This document shows, in pieces, positions 1-7,836 of a stretch of DNA of 43,001 nucleotides. The notes under the pieces were generated by a model. It saw nothing but the letters and a program-made list of their open reading frames with translations, was not told the DNA's origin and made no database searches. This stretch comes from an uncultured Clostridia bacterium. GTDB taxonomy: Bacteria > Bacillota > Clostridia > Oscillospirales > Ruminococcaceae. Positions within the stretch are counted from its first letter, which is position 1; each line of letters starts with the position of its first letter. The stretch lies in NCBI GenBank assembly GCA_947631445.1, contig CANRLN010000012.1:1-43001 (forward strand). The letters are read 5' to 3'. The position numbers and the translations under genes were made by a program.

Positions 1-45
1 AAAAAAAAAAAAAAAAAAAAGGAATATAAAATTTGTCGAAAACGC

Positions 46-74
46 TTGATTTTTATAAAGCTTTGTGATATAAT
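46..74 (+). promoter_or_regulatory. Sigma-A promoter of the DUF4230 gene
   Basis: TTGATT at 46-51 and a perfect TATAAT at 69-74 are separated by 17 bp. AGGAGG at 99-104 lies 8 nt before the ATG at 113. All of this is read directly from the sequence. Confidence 0.8.
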
Positions 75-112
75 GTAATTACAATAAAAAATTCATTTAG
101 GAGGATAAAAAA

Positions 113-796
113 ATGAAGAAATCACAAAACAAGCTTGCAAAACCACTTATAATAGTATCGGCTATTCTTGCAGTAATTATTATAATATTTGTAAGCGTAT
201 TGGCAGGAAAAATGGCTGCAGAAAAAAAGGCAAGAGAGGCTGCTTCAAAAAATAAAGTGCTTACCTCTGCAACGGTTTTAAAAGCAATCGAGCAGGCAGG
301 CGAACTTACCACCACCAAGTATTATTATGAGAGTGTGGAGCGATACGAAGACCATAAAGAAGTATTCGGAAAAAAATTGCCCTTTACCACCGAGGAAACC
401 CTTTACAGTTATGATGGTGTTATAAATGCTGGAGTAGACATTTCTAAATCCCAGTGTTCGGTTGATGCAGACAGCCACAAAATAGAAATAAAACTTCCAA
501 AACCCGAAATTTTATCTCATGAAATAAATCAGGATAGTTTTAAGTTTTATGATATAAAAAATGCAGTGTTTAACGAAACCGACCTTGATAAATTTACTGG
601 GCAAACTGCCGAACTTAAAAAGGCAAAAGAAGATGAACTTACAAAAGACGATGAGTTTAACCAAACTGTACTTTCTAATGCCGAAACAACCCTTAAAGGT
701 TTTCTTACTCTTTCGCAGGAAATGAAAGATTATGAAATTATTTTTTCGGTTGATGACGAAAATAATTCTGATGTTACCGAATCAACTCCAAATTAA
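113..796 (+). CDS. DUF4230 domain membrane-anchored protein
   Basis: The protein has 227 residues. A basic N-terminus (MKKSQNKLAK) is followed by one hydrophobic helix at about residues 11-32, then a soluble region. The soluble part has the pattern I associate with DUF4230: a TTKYYYESVERYED stretch, LPFTTEETLYSYDGVINAG, and IKLPKPEILSHEI. Together these suggest an N-terminally anchored extracytoplasmic protein of unknown function. The C-terminus is acidic and low-complexity. The start is set by AGGAGG 8 nt upstream. The gene has its own promoter and an intrinsic terminator right after the stop, so it is probably monocistronic. The family assignment is from memory of the family; the function is unknown. 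Confidence 0.8.
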   Translation: MKKSQNKLAKPLIIVSAILAVIIIIFVSVLAGKMAAEKKAREAASKNKVLTSATVLKAIEQAGELTTTKYYYESVERYEDHKEVFGKKLPFTTEETLYSYDGVINAGVDISKSQCSVDADSHKIEIKLPKPEILSHEINQDSFKFYDIKNAVFNETDLDKFTGQTAELKKAKEDELTKDDEFNQTVLSNAETTLKGFLTLSQEMKDYEIIFSVDDENNSDVTESTPN

Positions 797-800
797 CACA

Positions 801-830
801 AAAAGCGACCTGCTAAAGGTCGCTTTTTTT
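801..830. terminator. Bidirectional intrinsic terminator
   Basis: The stem AGCGACC/GGTCGCT has a TGCTAAA loop, a T run on the right and an A run on the left. It can therefore end both the DUF4230 transcript from the left and the convergent CPBP transcript from the right. Confidence 0.85.
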
Positions 831-930
831 ATATTCTTTTAGATAAAATCGGTTTTTTTCTTGCATAATGACTCTTGATATGTATTATTTTGCTGTGCAG
901 AGCGAAAAACTGGGAACTATATTTTTATTA

Positions 931-1596
931 TTATAGTAAAATAGATGACCAAACAGTTATTAAAGCATCATATATTCCATGCCCTATTATCAATGATAAA
1001 GTAGAGCAATTTTTGACTTTTAACCTGCAAAAGCAGAAAAATGCTCCTATACATGCTGTCATCAACATTTGAATAATATTGCCACCAAATAAATGGAATA
1101 AACCAAAAAGAATAGACGAACCAATTATAGCTATCATATCCTTTTGACTGATATTTTTAATTTTGGCATAAACAAATCCTCGGAATACAAATTCCTCAAC
1201 AAAAGCAACTGCAAATATACAATAAAAAAATTCATAAATAAATTGCCATAAGTATCTATACCTTTTGCCACTATCAACATATTCACCAAATCCAAACAGA
1301 TGTGGTATTAATGTTAGTATAAATGACATTGCTATTCCAATTAGGACACCTACGATAATTTGAAATATCATTTTATCTTTGCCAAAACCATAATTCACCA
1401 ACTTATCTTTATTAACAGACATCACAATTATGGGAAGCAATGCTATTAACCAGTAAATTAATATCATACTTATCATTCTTAATCCTAAAGGTAACGATAT
1501 TAACACAAACTGATTAAAGGCTACAACACCATACAAACCTAACATAGCACCAAAAAATCCTACTATTAAACTAATCCATTCTTTTTTCTTATTCAT
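931..1596 (-). CDS. CPBP family intramembrane metalloprotease
   Basis: This is a polytopic membrane protein of about 221 residues. It carries the CPBP (CAAX protease and bacteriocin-processing/Abi) signature: FVEEFVFRGF with the EExxxR glutamates and arginine, then FGLFHLF with a conserved His, then IIGHGIYDALI with a further conserved His/Asp region. Several hydrophobic helices surround the motifs. I start it at the ATG at 1596 because GAGGGAG lies 7-8 nt upstream; an in-frame ATG at 1617 has no ribosome site. A near-consensus promoter lies at 1719-1747. Known members cleave prenylated proteins or give bacteriocin self-immunity; the substrate here is unknown. A second CPBP gene lies about 0.5 kb upstream on the same strand. 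Confidence 0.8.
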   Translation of the reverse strand: MNKKKEWISLIVGFFGAMLGLYGVVAFNQFVLISLPLGLRMISMILIYWLIALLPIIVMSVNKDKLVNYGFGKDKMIFQIIVGVLIGIAMSFILTLIPHLFGFGEYVDSGKRYRYLWQFIYEFFYCIFAVAFVEEFVFRGFVYAKIKNISQKDMIAIIGSSILFGLFHLFGGNIIQMLMTACIGAFFCFCRLKVKNCSTLSLIIGHGIYDALITVWSSILL

Positions 1597-1606
1597 ATAT
1601 TCTCCC

Positions 1607-1690
1607 TCAAACTTCAAATTTGTTGCCTGCTTTATTCATTCCCCCAGCTTCATCTCTAAGCATTTTTTCGCGTTGTTCAATTTTATACAT
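1607..1690 (-). CDS. Possible 27-codon leader ORF before the CPBP gene
   Basis: Between the promoter at 1719-1747 and the CPBP ribosome site is an open frame that starts MYKIEQREKMLRDEAG and ends with a stop 10 nt before the CPBP ATG. A GTG start at 1711 would lengthen it and make the message almost leaderless. There is no good ribosome site, and I recognise no family. It may be a gene remnant or chance. Confidence 0.2.
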   Translation of the reverse strand: MYKIEQREKMLRDEAGGMNKAGNKFEV

Positions 1691-1718
1691 CTCTTTTTCG
1701 CTTGCAGACACTTTCTTA

Positions 1719-1747
1719 ATTATAACATATTTTAGGGTAAAAGTCAA
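1719..1747 (-). promoter_or_regulatory. Sigma-A promoter of the first CPBP gene
   Basis: Read on the minus strand, TTGACT (1742-1747) and TATAAT (1719-1724) are separated by exactly 17 bp. The predicted start site is near 1712. Confidence 0.8.
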
Positions 1748-1888
1748 GTGATTTGGGCAAATAAAATTAAAAATTTCACACGAATATTTAGGATGTTTGT
1801 GCATTTTTTATATGATTAAGTTCTCTTTTTCGACGTTAAATGTAGGCAAGTTCTTGAACGTAAGTCCCGCCAAAAATCTTTTCTGTAA

Positions 1889-2068
1889 GCGAAAAAATAT
1901 CTGCTTTTTCTTTCAAATCCTATTTGCTTTTGTCAAGTTTGGATTGTGCTTAATAGTTACGATTTTTCAAAAAACTTGGATTCGATTAATTCAAACATTC
2001 AAGATACGCAAAATCCAGAACTTGAAAAGCAGATTGCAAAAGCCGAAAAATCTAAAGAAAAATTGTAA
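1889..2068 (+). pseudogene. Possible C-terminal gene remnant
   Basis: The frame is open from just after a stop at 1886-1888 to a TAA at 2066-2068. The last 30 or so residues are hydrophilic, ending ELEKQIAKAEKSKEKL, which looks like a real protein tail. There is no start codon with a ribosome site, and nothing recognisable upstream. It sits between two oppositely oriented CPBP genes. I cannot name the parent gene. Confidence 0.2.
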
Positions 2069-2073
2069 TTTGT

Positions 2074-2919
2074 TTAAATAGTTTCTTTTTTTAATTTAAT
2101 AAATAAAACAATAGCTGTTATTATAAAACCAATACCACCTATTATTCCAGTTAAATCTGGACCAACAAATGCGTTTGGAGTTTTACTCATAAACAATGCT
2201 GATGGATTATAACTATCAATGCTATTAAATGAAGCAAGAAATAATACAGGACACCAGACAGATTTTGTTTTATAAAACAAGTAAGATGCAATTGTACCTA
2301 TAACTATACAAAGAATTATCATTGCCAATATTCCTAATACTGGGTGCTTCGTTCCATAATTATATCCCATAGCAATTATAGGACTATGCCACACTCCCCA
2401 AATAACACCATTTATTATTACAGCAATTTGCGTTGGAAACTTTTTATTTAGTTTTGGCAGCAGAAATCCTCTCCATGCAAGTTCTTCTCCAAAGCATTGA
2501 ATAATACCCATTATAGGATTTATCAACATTGCTACCGGAATAAGTACCAATAGATTAGACAAATATTCATTTTGATTGGCAACTTCCAAATCAATAGCAT
2601 AAGCAGAACCTAATAAATCGATATCATTTTCAAAAATTAAAAAATATACTAATGCTCCTATATAGGCTATAACTGGTGTTAAAAAATATGCAGATAAATA
2701 CCATTTTTTATTACCTTTAAAATTAGGTTTCAAGTACAAATCTTTAAAATTTTTTTTATTCACTAATTTTGAGATGATAACACTAACCAATGGTGTCATC
2801 ATTAAAATTGTTAAAAATATATCGTTATTCGTAAAATAATATACTATGCTAAAAATACTTAAAAATATTAAGACTAATACAGCAAAAATAAAAAGTTCTT
2901 TATCTTTTACCTTTTTCAT
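2074..2919 (-). CDS. CPBP family intramembrane metalloprotease
   Basis: This is a membrane protein of 281 residues with about eight hydrophobic helices. The CPBP motif is complete: CFGEELAWRGFLLPKL (EExxxR), GVWHSPI with the second-motif His, and a later LASFNSID segment. That arrangement matches the longer YdiL/Abi-type CPBP proteins. The start is secure: AGGAGGT precedes the ATG by 7 nt. The DNA upstream (2940-3010) is extremely AT-rich with several TATAAT-like hexamers, so the promoter is probably there, but no single pair stands out. The protein differs clearly from the other CPBP protein at 931-1596, so it is not a recent duplicate. The substrate is unknown. Confidence 0.8.
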   Translation of the reverse strand: MKKVKDKELFIFAVLVLIFLSIFSIVYYFTNNDIFLTILMMTPLVSVIISKLVNKKNFKDLYLKPNFKGNKKWYLSAYFLTPVIAYIGALVYFLIFENDIDLLGSAYAIDLEVANQNEYLSNLLVLIPVAMLINPIMGIIQCFGEELAWRGFLLPKLNKKFPTQIAVIINGVIWGVWHSPIIAMGYNYGTKHPVLGILAMIILCIVIGTIASYLFYKTKSVWCPVLFLASFNSIDSYNPSALFMSKTPNAFVGPDLTGIIGGIGFIITAIVLFIKLKKETI

Positions 2920-3045
2920 CTTTTTACCTCCTTATTCTTTTATTGTTCATAAATTATTATATTGTATTATATATTATGTATTAAATAATATTATACATCA
3001 TATAGTATCATTTGTCAATAAGGTATATGTTAATTTTTTGTAAAT

Positions 3046-3160
3046 TTAAATGAATAGATTTCTATTCATTGTTGCACAAGCTATCGAATATTCTTTATGC
3101 AGTATACATATTTGTGCCTCACGCAGAGTAGTTATTTTTTTCTTTTTGCAAATCGGTCAT
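3046..3160 (-). pseudogene. Small frameshifted ORF, gene remnant
   Basis: A good ribosome site (GGAGG) precedes the ATG at 3160, which encodes MTDLQKEKNNYSA and then stops. Shifting frame in the A-rich run after the eighth codon opens a further 30 residues (ITTLREAQICILHKEYS...) to a TAA at 3046. A ribosome site followed by an early frame break suggests a decayed gene start, though a short peptide cannot be excluded. The family is not recognised. Confidence 0.25.
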
Positions 3161-3230
3161 TTTATTTTCCTCCATTCTAAAAGACTTTCTATTATCCAAT
3201 GGAGATGTAAATGCTAAATATTCTGTTTTA

Positions 3231-3269
3231 AATAAAAAATACCCACCAAGGGTTTTTTCCTCAGTGGGT
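3231..3269 (-). terminator. Intrinsic terminator (minus strand)
   Basis: On the minus strand, the stem ACCCACTGAGG/CCTTGGTGGGT (11 pairs, two of them G-T) encloses a short A-rich loop and is followed by ATTTTTTATTT. It lies just downstream of the gene remnant at 3296-3403. It may now also end transcripts reading through from the NRPS locus, which shows no closer terminator. Confidence 0.75.
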
Positions 3270-3295
3270 TATCAAAATCTTATATAAAAAAAATG

Positions 3296-3403
3296 CTAAT
3301 CATCTGCAAAATCAAACTCATATTTAAATCTATCTTTAAAAATCCCCAAAACCTTATTTTCAACAGATACATAAGTTTCAAGTTCTGAATCAGTTGATTC
3401 TAC
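3296..3403 (-). pseudogene. C-terminal remnant of an unidentified gene
   Basis: The last 35 codons of a reading frame end in KDRFKYEFDFADD and a TAG, followed 27 nt later by the intrinsic terminator. An in-frame stop (TAA) lies immediately upstream at about 3404-3406 and there is no start codon, so only the gene's tail survives. It meets a piece of another gene on the opposite strand (3417-3620) within about 13 bp, which marks a rearrangement point. Confidence 0.45.
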
Positions 3404-3416
3404 TTATAGTACCTGA

Positions 3417-3620
3417 GCAACAGAGTTTACAGACATTCGACTCGTCATCGGTGGAGAAAAAGCAAGAACAGAATGTCAGCATATAATTCAGTCGTTTGTG
3501 TATAGTGAGGTCACTCCCGAACAAGCAATTCTTATCGGGCAAGAATTATGCAAACTGCTTTTTAACAACGAGTACCAGCGTGTGATTATTTACCATTTTA
3601 CCACTTTTTCAGAAACTTGA
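3417..3620 (+). pseudogene. Relaxase/mobilization protein fragment
   Basis: A 67-codon open segment has a stop at 3414-3416 in front and TGA at 3618-3620. It contains ECQHIIQSFVYSEVTPEQA followed by ILIGQELCKLLF and YQRVIIYHF. This resembles the MobA/VirD2-type relaxase region that in intact proteins reads roughly HxxQSFxPGEVTPEEAxxIGxxLA and then the metal-binding histidines. No start codon or downstream relaxase sequence remains. It ends 13 bp from the 3' end of the NRPS locus. The assignment is by motif memory only. Confidence 0.5.
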
Positions 3621-3632
3621 AAGTTGATGTTT

Positions 3633-4292
3633 TTATATTAACTTAAGCTGACTTGCCGAAATTATATTTATTGTTTTGGGAAAAACATTTTCTTCAGAAC
3701 ACACTGCACACTCATAGCCTGAAATTTCATATTGCTTAAAGTAGGCGTGGCTTTCCGATGTGATTTCACCTGATTTTAAAGATACCGAAAAACTGTCAAA
3801 TGGAATATACATTCCTTTTCCCAATAATTTCACATAGCTTTCTTTTACTGTCCAAAGTGAAAAGAAAGCTTTTTTTCTTTCATTTTCAGGTTGTCCCTTC
3901 AAAAACAGTTGTTCTTCTTCTGTAAAAAAACGGCTAACCGTTTCAGTATCAACTTCTGTTATTTCTTCTATATCAACACCCACACGCTGACTGCTTACTG
4001 CACAAAATACATAATCTCCGGAATGTGAAATATTAAAACAAAGAGGAATTTCAGGCAAATACGGTTTGTGCATTTCATCACGGCATATAATTATTTTTTC
4101 CATTGACATGCCTGAAATGCCTGCAATAACATATCTTACAAGCAGTTCTCCAAAAAGTGTACGCAGTTTATCCTCTTTTCTGCGAAACTTCAAAACACGC
4201 TGACGGTTTTCTTCTGTAATAACCGTCAGCAATTTTTGCATTTCCGTATCAGAAAGATTTCTGTCAATAACAGTTCCGTATAAATTAAGCAT
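3633..4292 (-). CDS. Sfp-type 4'-phosphopantetheinyl transferase
   Basis: The 219-residue protein transfers phosphopantetheine from CoA to the conserved serine of carrier domains, activating the NRPS proteins of this locus. The family motifs are present: FNISHSGDYVFCAV, VGVDIEEI (the magnesium-binding Asp-x-Glu) and WTVKESYVKLLGKGM (WxxKESxxK). The length matches Sfp/Gsp enzymes rather than the short AcpS type. It is the last gene of the minus-strand run. Its ATG overlaps the stop codon of the upstream PCP gene (TAATG), which suggests translational coupling. No terminator follows closely; the next is at 3231-3269. Confidence 0.95.
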   Translation of the reverse strand: MLNLYGTVIDRNLSDTEMQKLLTVITEENRQRVLKFRRKEDKLRTLFGELLVRYVIAGISGMSMEKIIICRDEMHKPYLPEIPLCFNISHSGDYVFCAVSSQRVGVDIEEITEVDTETVSRFFTEEEQLFLKGQPENERKKAFFSLWTVKESYVKLLGKGMYIPFDSFSVSLKSGEITSESHAYFKQYEISGYECAVCSEENVFPKTINIISASQLKLI

Positions 4293-4534
4293 TATACCTG
4301 TGCAGACTTTTCTGCCATTCTGTTGAGAATACCGCTAAATGTCTCATAGTCATAGAAATCGTCCATTTCCAAAAGACCTTTGTATTCTTCAGGCAAATTT
4401 GTCATAATAAAAAATGCTTTGTATGAATTTCCACCACAGTCAAAAAAGTCATCGTCCTCGGCAGGTTCATCGTCTGTTTCAAGTGCCATCTGCCAGAGCT
4501 GAGTAAATACAATTCTAATTTTTTCCTTATTCAT
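4292..4534 (-). CDS. Stand-alone peptidyl carrier protein
   Basis: This is a small acidic protein of 80 residues with the carrier motif DDDFFDCGGNSYKAFF; the Ser of GGNS is the predicted phosphopantetheine site. The start at 4534 is set by AGGAGG with good spacing; a longer in-frame start at 4564 lacks one. It lies between two stand-alone condensation enzymes upstream and the phosphopantetheinyl transferase downstream, so it probably carries an acyl or aminoacyl unit used or made by those enzymes. No stand-alone adenylation gene accompanies it, so loading must come in trans from one of the NRPS proteins or another enzyme. The partner is inferred; the carrier fold and Ser are clear. Confidence 0.88.
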   Translation of the reverse strand: MNKEKIRIVFTQLWQMALETDDEPAEDDDFFDCGGNSYKAFFIMTNLPEEYKGLLEMDDFYDYETFSGILNRMAEKSAQV

Positions 4535-4565
4535 AATAAAAACCTCCTGATAATTATGTATCAAT

Positions 4566-5846
4566 TTATGAAAGGCTTAAAAGTTCCTGTATGGTAATTT
4601 CAGGATTTTCAGCAATCAAATCTATGTAACGTTCAATAGTACTGCCAAGTTCTATTGTAAATTTCTCTCCATATATATTAATGTTCATCATCGGATAATA
4701 ATACAGAATATTTCCGCTTTCCGTTTCCATTTCTGTCATAATGCAACCAATAAGTCTGTAATCATAGTTAGACGTCGGATTAACTATAAATAGCTGACGC
4801 TCCATACCCGCAAATGTATCATATTTTTTAGTGTTATTCATAGGCATATAGGAAAGAACATATTCCGAAGGAGGTATGCAGTCCGATGCACTGATATATT
4901 TAACACCGCCATTGACAAACTTTCTCACCATTTTGGAAGCTTCTTTCCATGTCGTTTCAACAGGAATATCAATGGAAAAATCAACAATCTGTGCCAAAAA
5001 TCCGACAGTTCCCGAATATTTCTGATTTGTTCTTCCGTTGAAAAGATAGGAAATCGGGAGATTGTCCTTGCCTGTCATATACATAAGAGCTATTCTCAGT
5101 ATAAGTAACATGGAGTTGAAATTAGATGTTCTGTTTTCTCTTGCAATCTTATTGAGCTTTTCAAGAGATAAAACACGGCTTGCAATATCCATTGAAATTC
5201 TTTTATCTTTCCATTCTTCATCAAGAAGCGGAAAACTTGGGTGTTCACAGCATGAAGCTGATTTCTGCCAATATTCAGCATTGGTCTTATACTCATCTGT
5301 CTGATAGTAAGCTGTTCTCTCAAGAACAAACTCCTCAAAGCTTGCACTTTCAGGAATATCTGTACGGTCAGGATTTTCATAATACAGTTCCAGCTGTTCA
5401 TTGATAATACCCATAGACATTGCATCTGTTGCTATATGATGTCCAAAATAGATAAAAATTAATTCATCATCTGTAAGTTCATAAGCCCAAAAACGATATA
5501 ATCCCTTTTCGCTGGACAATACATCTTCACGGATTCTTTTGTTTGCATCTTCCATTGCTTCTGCATAACGGCTTTCACGGTCTTTTTCTTTCAAAGGTAC
5601 TATTTCCAGTTCACCAAGAATAGCATCATGTTTGAAAAAGTAAACGCTTGAAACCCCTACCTCAACAGTCATTCTGAGAACATCGTGCTTTTCATACAGT
5701 TTCTGTACAGCCTTTTTAAGTCTTTCTATATCATACTTTCCCTTGATAATAAAACCATTTGAAAGATTAAGTGTGCTGGAATCCTTTGCAACATAGGCAT
5801 AGGTTATTTCAGTACGGGTTGCGGGCAATTTAACTTCAGTGTTCAT
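4566..5846 (-). CDS. Stand-alone NRPS condensation-domain protein (HH type)
   Basis: The protein of about 426 residues has the size of a single condensation domain. The core motif reads GHHIATDAMS; in the family HHxxxDG the second His is the proposed catalytic base, and here Gly is replaced by Ala. The N-terminal RTEITYAYVAKDS region and a C-terminal half with YLFNGRTNQKYSGTVGFLAQI fit the two chloramphenicol-acetyltransferase-like lobes. I start at the ATG at 5846, 2 bp after the upstream stop, with a GGAAAGGAAAG site; an earlier ATG at 5876 would overlap the upstream gene. It probably condenses or transfers a carrier-bound unit with the neighbouring PCP. The substrate is unknown. Confidence 0.8.
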   Translation of the reverse strand: MNTEVKLPATRTEITYAYVAKDSSTLNLSNGFIIKGKYDIERLKKAVQKLYEKHDVLRMTVEVGVSSVYFFKHDAILGELEIVPLKEKDRESRYAEAMEDANKRIREDVLSSEKGLYRFWAYELTDDELIFIYFGHHIATDAMSMGIINEQLELYYENPDRTDIPESASFEEFVLERTAYYQTDEYKTNAEYWQKSASCCEHPSFPLLDEEWKDKRISMDIASRVLSLEKLNKIARENRTSNFNSMLLILRIALMYMTGKDNLPISYLFNGRTNQKYSGTVGFLAQIVDFSIDIPVETTWKEASKMVRKFVNGGVKYISASDCIPPSEYVLSYMPMNNTKKYDTFAGMERQLFIVNPTSNYDYRLIGCIMTEMETESGNILYYYPMMNINIYGEKFTIELGSTIERYIDLIAENPEITIQELLSLS

Positions 5847-5848
5847 TA

Positions 5849-7060
5849 TTATCTTTCCTTTCCTGAAATCTGACAAAGTTTATTTTTTATTTTTGCAAAC
5901 AATACATTGTCAAAATCTTGTGTAAAAACTGTTCTGTCAGTATTTATTTCCAGTTCAAGAACATCTTTCTTTTCCTTGCAGAAAAGAGTGTATGTCATAT
6001 CCCTGTAATTCTGTGAACCGTTGCATGGGTACTGTGTAACAGTAAGTCCATTCCATTCGGGGAGCTTTACAGTTTCACTGAAATATGAAAGTGTAAACGG
6101 AGATAATATTGTATATTCCCCTGTATAGAAATTTGAAAAACTTTCACGCATTTGTTTTTTTGTTTCAGCAATTAACTCTGACGGCAAAGACTTTGAAATA
6201 TCTTTCAGTACATATGGGAAAGAATGTGTTGTAAGTCCAACCATATATCTCATAGATTCTTCAAAACGATTGGTCATAGTACAATTTACTGAAAATGTTT
6301 CCTGCTCAAACAATTCTGCAAGTGAAACCGTATACAGATAAAGCATAACATTGAAAATTGATGTTTTGTAAAGCCTTGATGTTTTTTTAAGCATTTCAAG
6401 CGGAATACTTTTTTCCTCTGCCGAAATACCCGACAACTTAGGAACAGAAACAGATATCTCCGAAACATTGTTGCTTTTCCAGTATTCAAGGCTTTGCTTG
6501 CCCTTTTCAGAGGCAATAAGTTCTGTTTCCCACGCTACAAATTCTTTCCATGTGCATACAGCTGGAGGTATTTTTTGATTCCAAAAATCTGCAAGCTGTG
6601 CATAAATCGCACTAAATGACGGACCGTCCACAATTGTGTGATTTGCCTTTATCAACAGCAGTACACAGTGTTCTGAAATTTCATACAGATGAAACGCAAA
6701 CAGCGGTTCATGAAATATATCTGTTTTTTGGCAGACTTCCTGTTCTGCATCTGAAAATGCTTTCTGCTGCCTTTCAGATTCTGAAAATGCAGTCATATCA
6801 TGACGAATCCAATGAAATTCATAATCATCACAAAATTTCTGCGAAATTGTTCCATCTGGATTGGAAACCATACGAACAAAAAAAGCATCATTCATCTTTA
6901 CAAGTTTTTCAAGTATCTCATCAAAACGCTTTATATCTGTGTTTCCTTCAAGTTTCAGTACAATACCTACATTCTGACAGCCTTTGCTTTCCTCTCTCAT
7001 TTCATAGGTGACAAATCTTTTCTGCTGCGGTAGAATGGGAATTGTTTTCTCATTCTTCAT
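5849..7060 (-). CDS. Stand-alone condensation-like protein (NHxxxDG)
   Basis: This second single-domain condensation-family protein has 403 residues. Its core motif is KANHTIVDGPS: the second His and the Asp-Gly are kept, but the first His of HHxxxDG is Asn. That variation is tolerated in some active members and acyltransferase relatives. Later segments (CTMTNRFEESMRYMVGLTT, then FPYVL) match the second lobe. Its start overlaps the stop of the upstream thioesterase by 4 nt (ATGA). It is only distantly similar to its neighbour at 4566-5846, so the two are not a recent duplication. Its role in starter or capping chemistry is inferred from position. Confidence 0.78.
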   Translation of the reverse strand: MKNEKTIPILPQQKRFVTYEMREESKGCQNVGIVLKLEGNTDIKRFDEILEKLVKMNDAFFVRMVSNPDGTISQKFCDDYEFHWIRHDMTAFSESERQQKAFSDAEQEVCQKTDIFHEPLFAFHLYEISEHCVLLLIKANHTIVDGPSFSAIYAQLADFWNQKIPPAVCTWKEFVAWETELIASEKGKQSLEYWKSNNVSEISVSVPKLSGISAEEKSIPLEMLKKTSRLYKTSIFNVMLYLYTVSLAELFEQETFSVNCTMTNRFEESMRYMVGLTTHSFPYVLKDISKSLPSELIAETKKQMRESFSNFYTGEYTILSPFTLSYFSETVKLPEWNGLTVTQYPCNGSQNYRDMTYTLFCKEKKDVLELEINTDRTVFTQDFDNVLFAKIKNKLCQISGKER

Positions 7061-7830
7061 ATTATATTTCCTTTCTGGCAGAATTTTTCTATCTGCTGAA
7101 ACACTTCTTCCTTATGGTCATTGACAAAATAATGCTCTCCACTGAACTCCATAAACTTTACTTTCTGTGAAAAACAATCCTGCCATTTTTCTACGTGTTC
7201 GGGCATAAGTAATTTATCAGCATCACCGTTCATTACAAGTGCAGGACAATCCAGTTTTTTGTCAGCATTATAATGATATTTGCTGAACATATTCAGGTCG
7301 GCACGGTAAATCGGAAGAAAATATTTTCTGAAATCAGGATTTTCAAGCATATCGGGTGGCATAAGATGATAACTTTTCAGTGAAAGAAGAATATCATCAT
7401 CACTTACTTCATCAAAGCTTTCCCTAATATCAGGTATAAGTCTGAGAGCATATTCGGGAGATTCACTTCCTGTAACAATAAACGCTTTGGGCGGATTTCC
7501 AGCCTGACTTTGTTCAAAGGCGAGTTCAAGTCCTATAAGAGAACCTGAACAATGTCCCCATATAACATAAGGCTTTTCAAAGACAGTCGGATTTTCCTTT
7601 TTAAACTGTTCAAGTAATTCTTCCAGTGTATCAGGCATAATTTCTTTTCCTCTGGATTCTCTTGCAGGATAAAGCACAGGTAGCAGATTCACAGAATCGG
7701 GACAAAGCTGTCTCCAAGGTGAAAAGAAACTCGGACTTCCTCCTGCAAATACAAAACAGAGAATATTCAATTCTGCATTTTCATGCATTGTTTCATGGGC
7801 AAACCATTTATTTCTTTTTCTTTTTATCAT
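7057..7830 (-). CDS. Type II thioesterase with Cys at the nucleophile position
   Basis: This 257-residue alpha/beta hydrolase of the GrsT-like family has LCFVFAGGSPSFFSPW (oxyanion loop) near the N-terminus. The nucleophile elbow reads IWGHCSGSLIG, where GHSxG is usual; the codon is TGT, so Cys stands at the nucleophile. VMNGDADKL supplies the acidic residue and GEHYFVN the catalytic His. The locus has a second thioesterase with an ordinary Ser, so this one is probably specialised, for example for product release or transacylation rather than general editing. The ATG has a distant ribosome site (AAGGAG, 14 nt), inside the end of the upstream gene. Confidence 0.85.
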   Translation of the reverse strand: MIKRKRNKWFAHETMHENAELNILCFVFAGGSPSFFSPWRQLCPDSVNLLPVLYPARESRGKEIMPDTLEELLEQFKKENPTVFEKPYVIWGHCSGSLIGLELAFEQSQAGNPPKAFIVTGSESPEYALRLIPDIRESFDEVSDDDILLSLKSYHLMPPDMLENPDFRKYFLPIYRADLNMFSKYHYNADKKLDCPALVMNGDADKLLMPEHVEKWQDCFSQKVKFMEFSGEHYFVNDHKEEVFQQIEKFCQKGNII

Positions 7831-7836
7831 AAGAAA

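Noticed and set aside
1-20. Run of 20 A at the window start
   Set aside because: It could be the T tract of a minus-strand terminator or a homopolymer, but the stem would lie outside the window, so nothing can be claimed.
875-1072. 65-codon plus-strand ORF
   Set aside because: It overlaps the end of the CPBP gene on the other strand and has no ribosome site.
1797-2081. 94-codon plus-strand ORF between the CPBP genes
   Set aside because: It is Phe/Lys-rich in the style of AT-rich noncoding DNA; a different frame (1889-2068) has a more protein-like tail.
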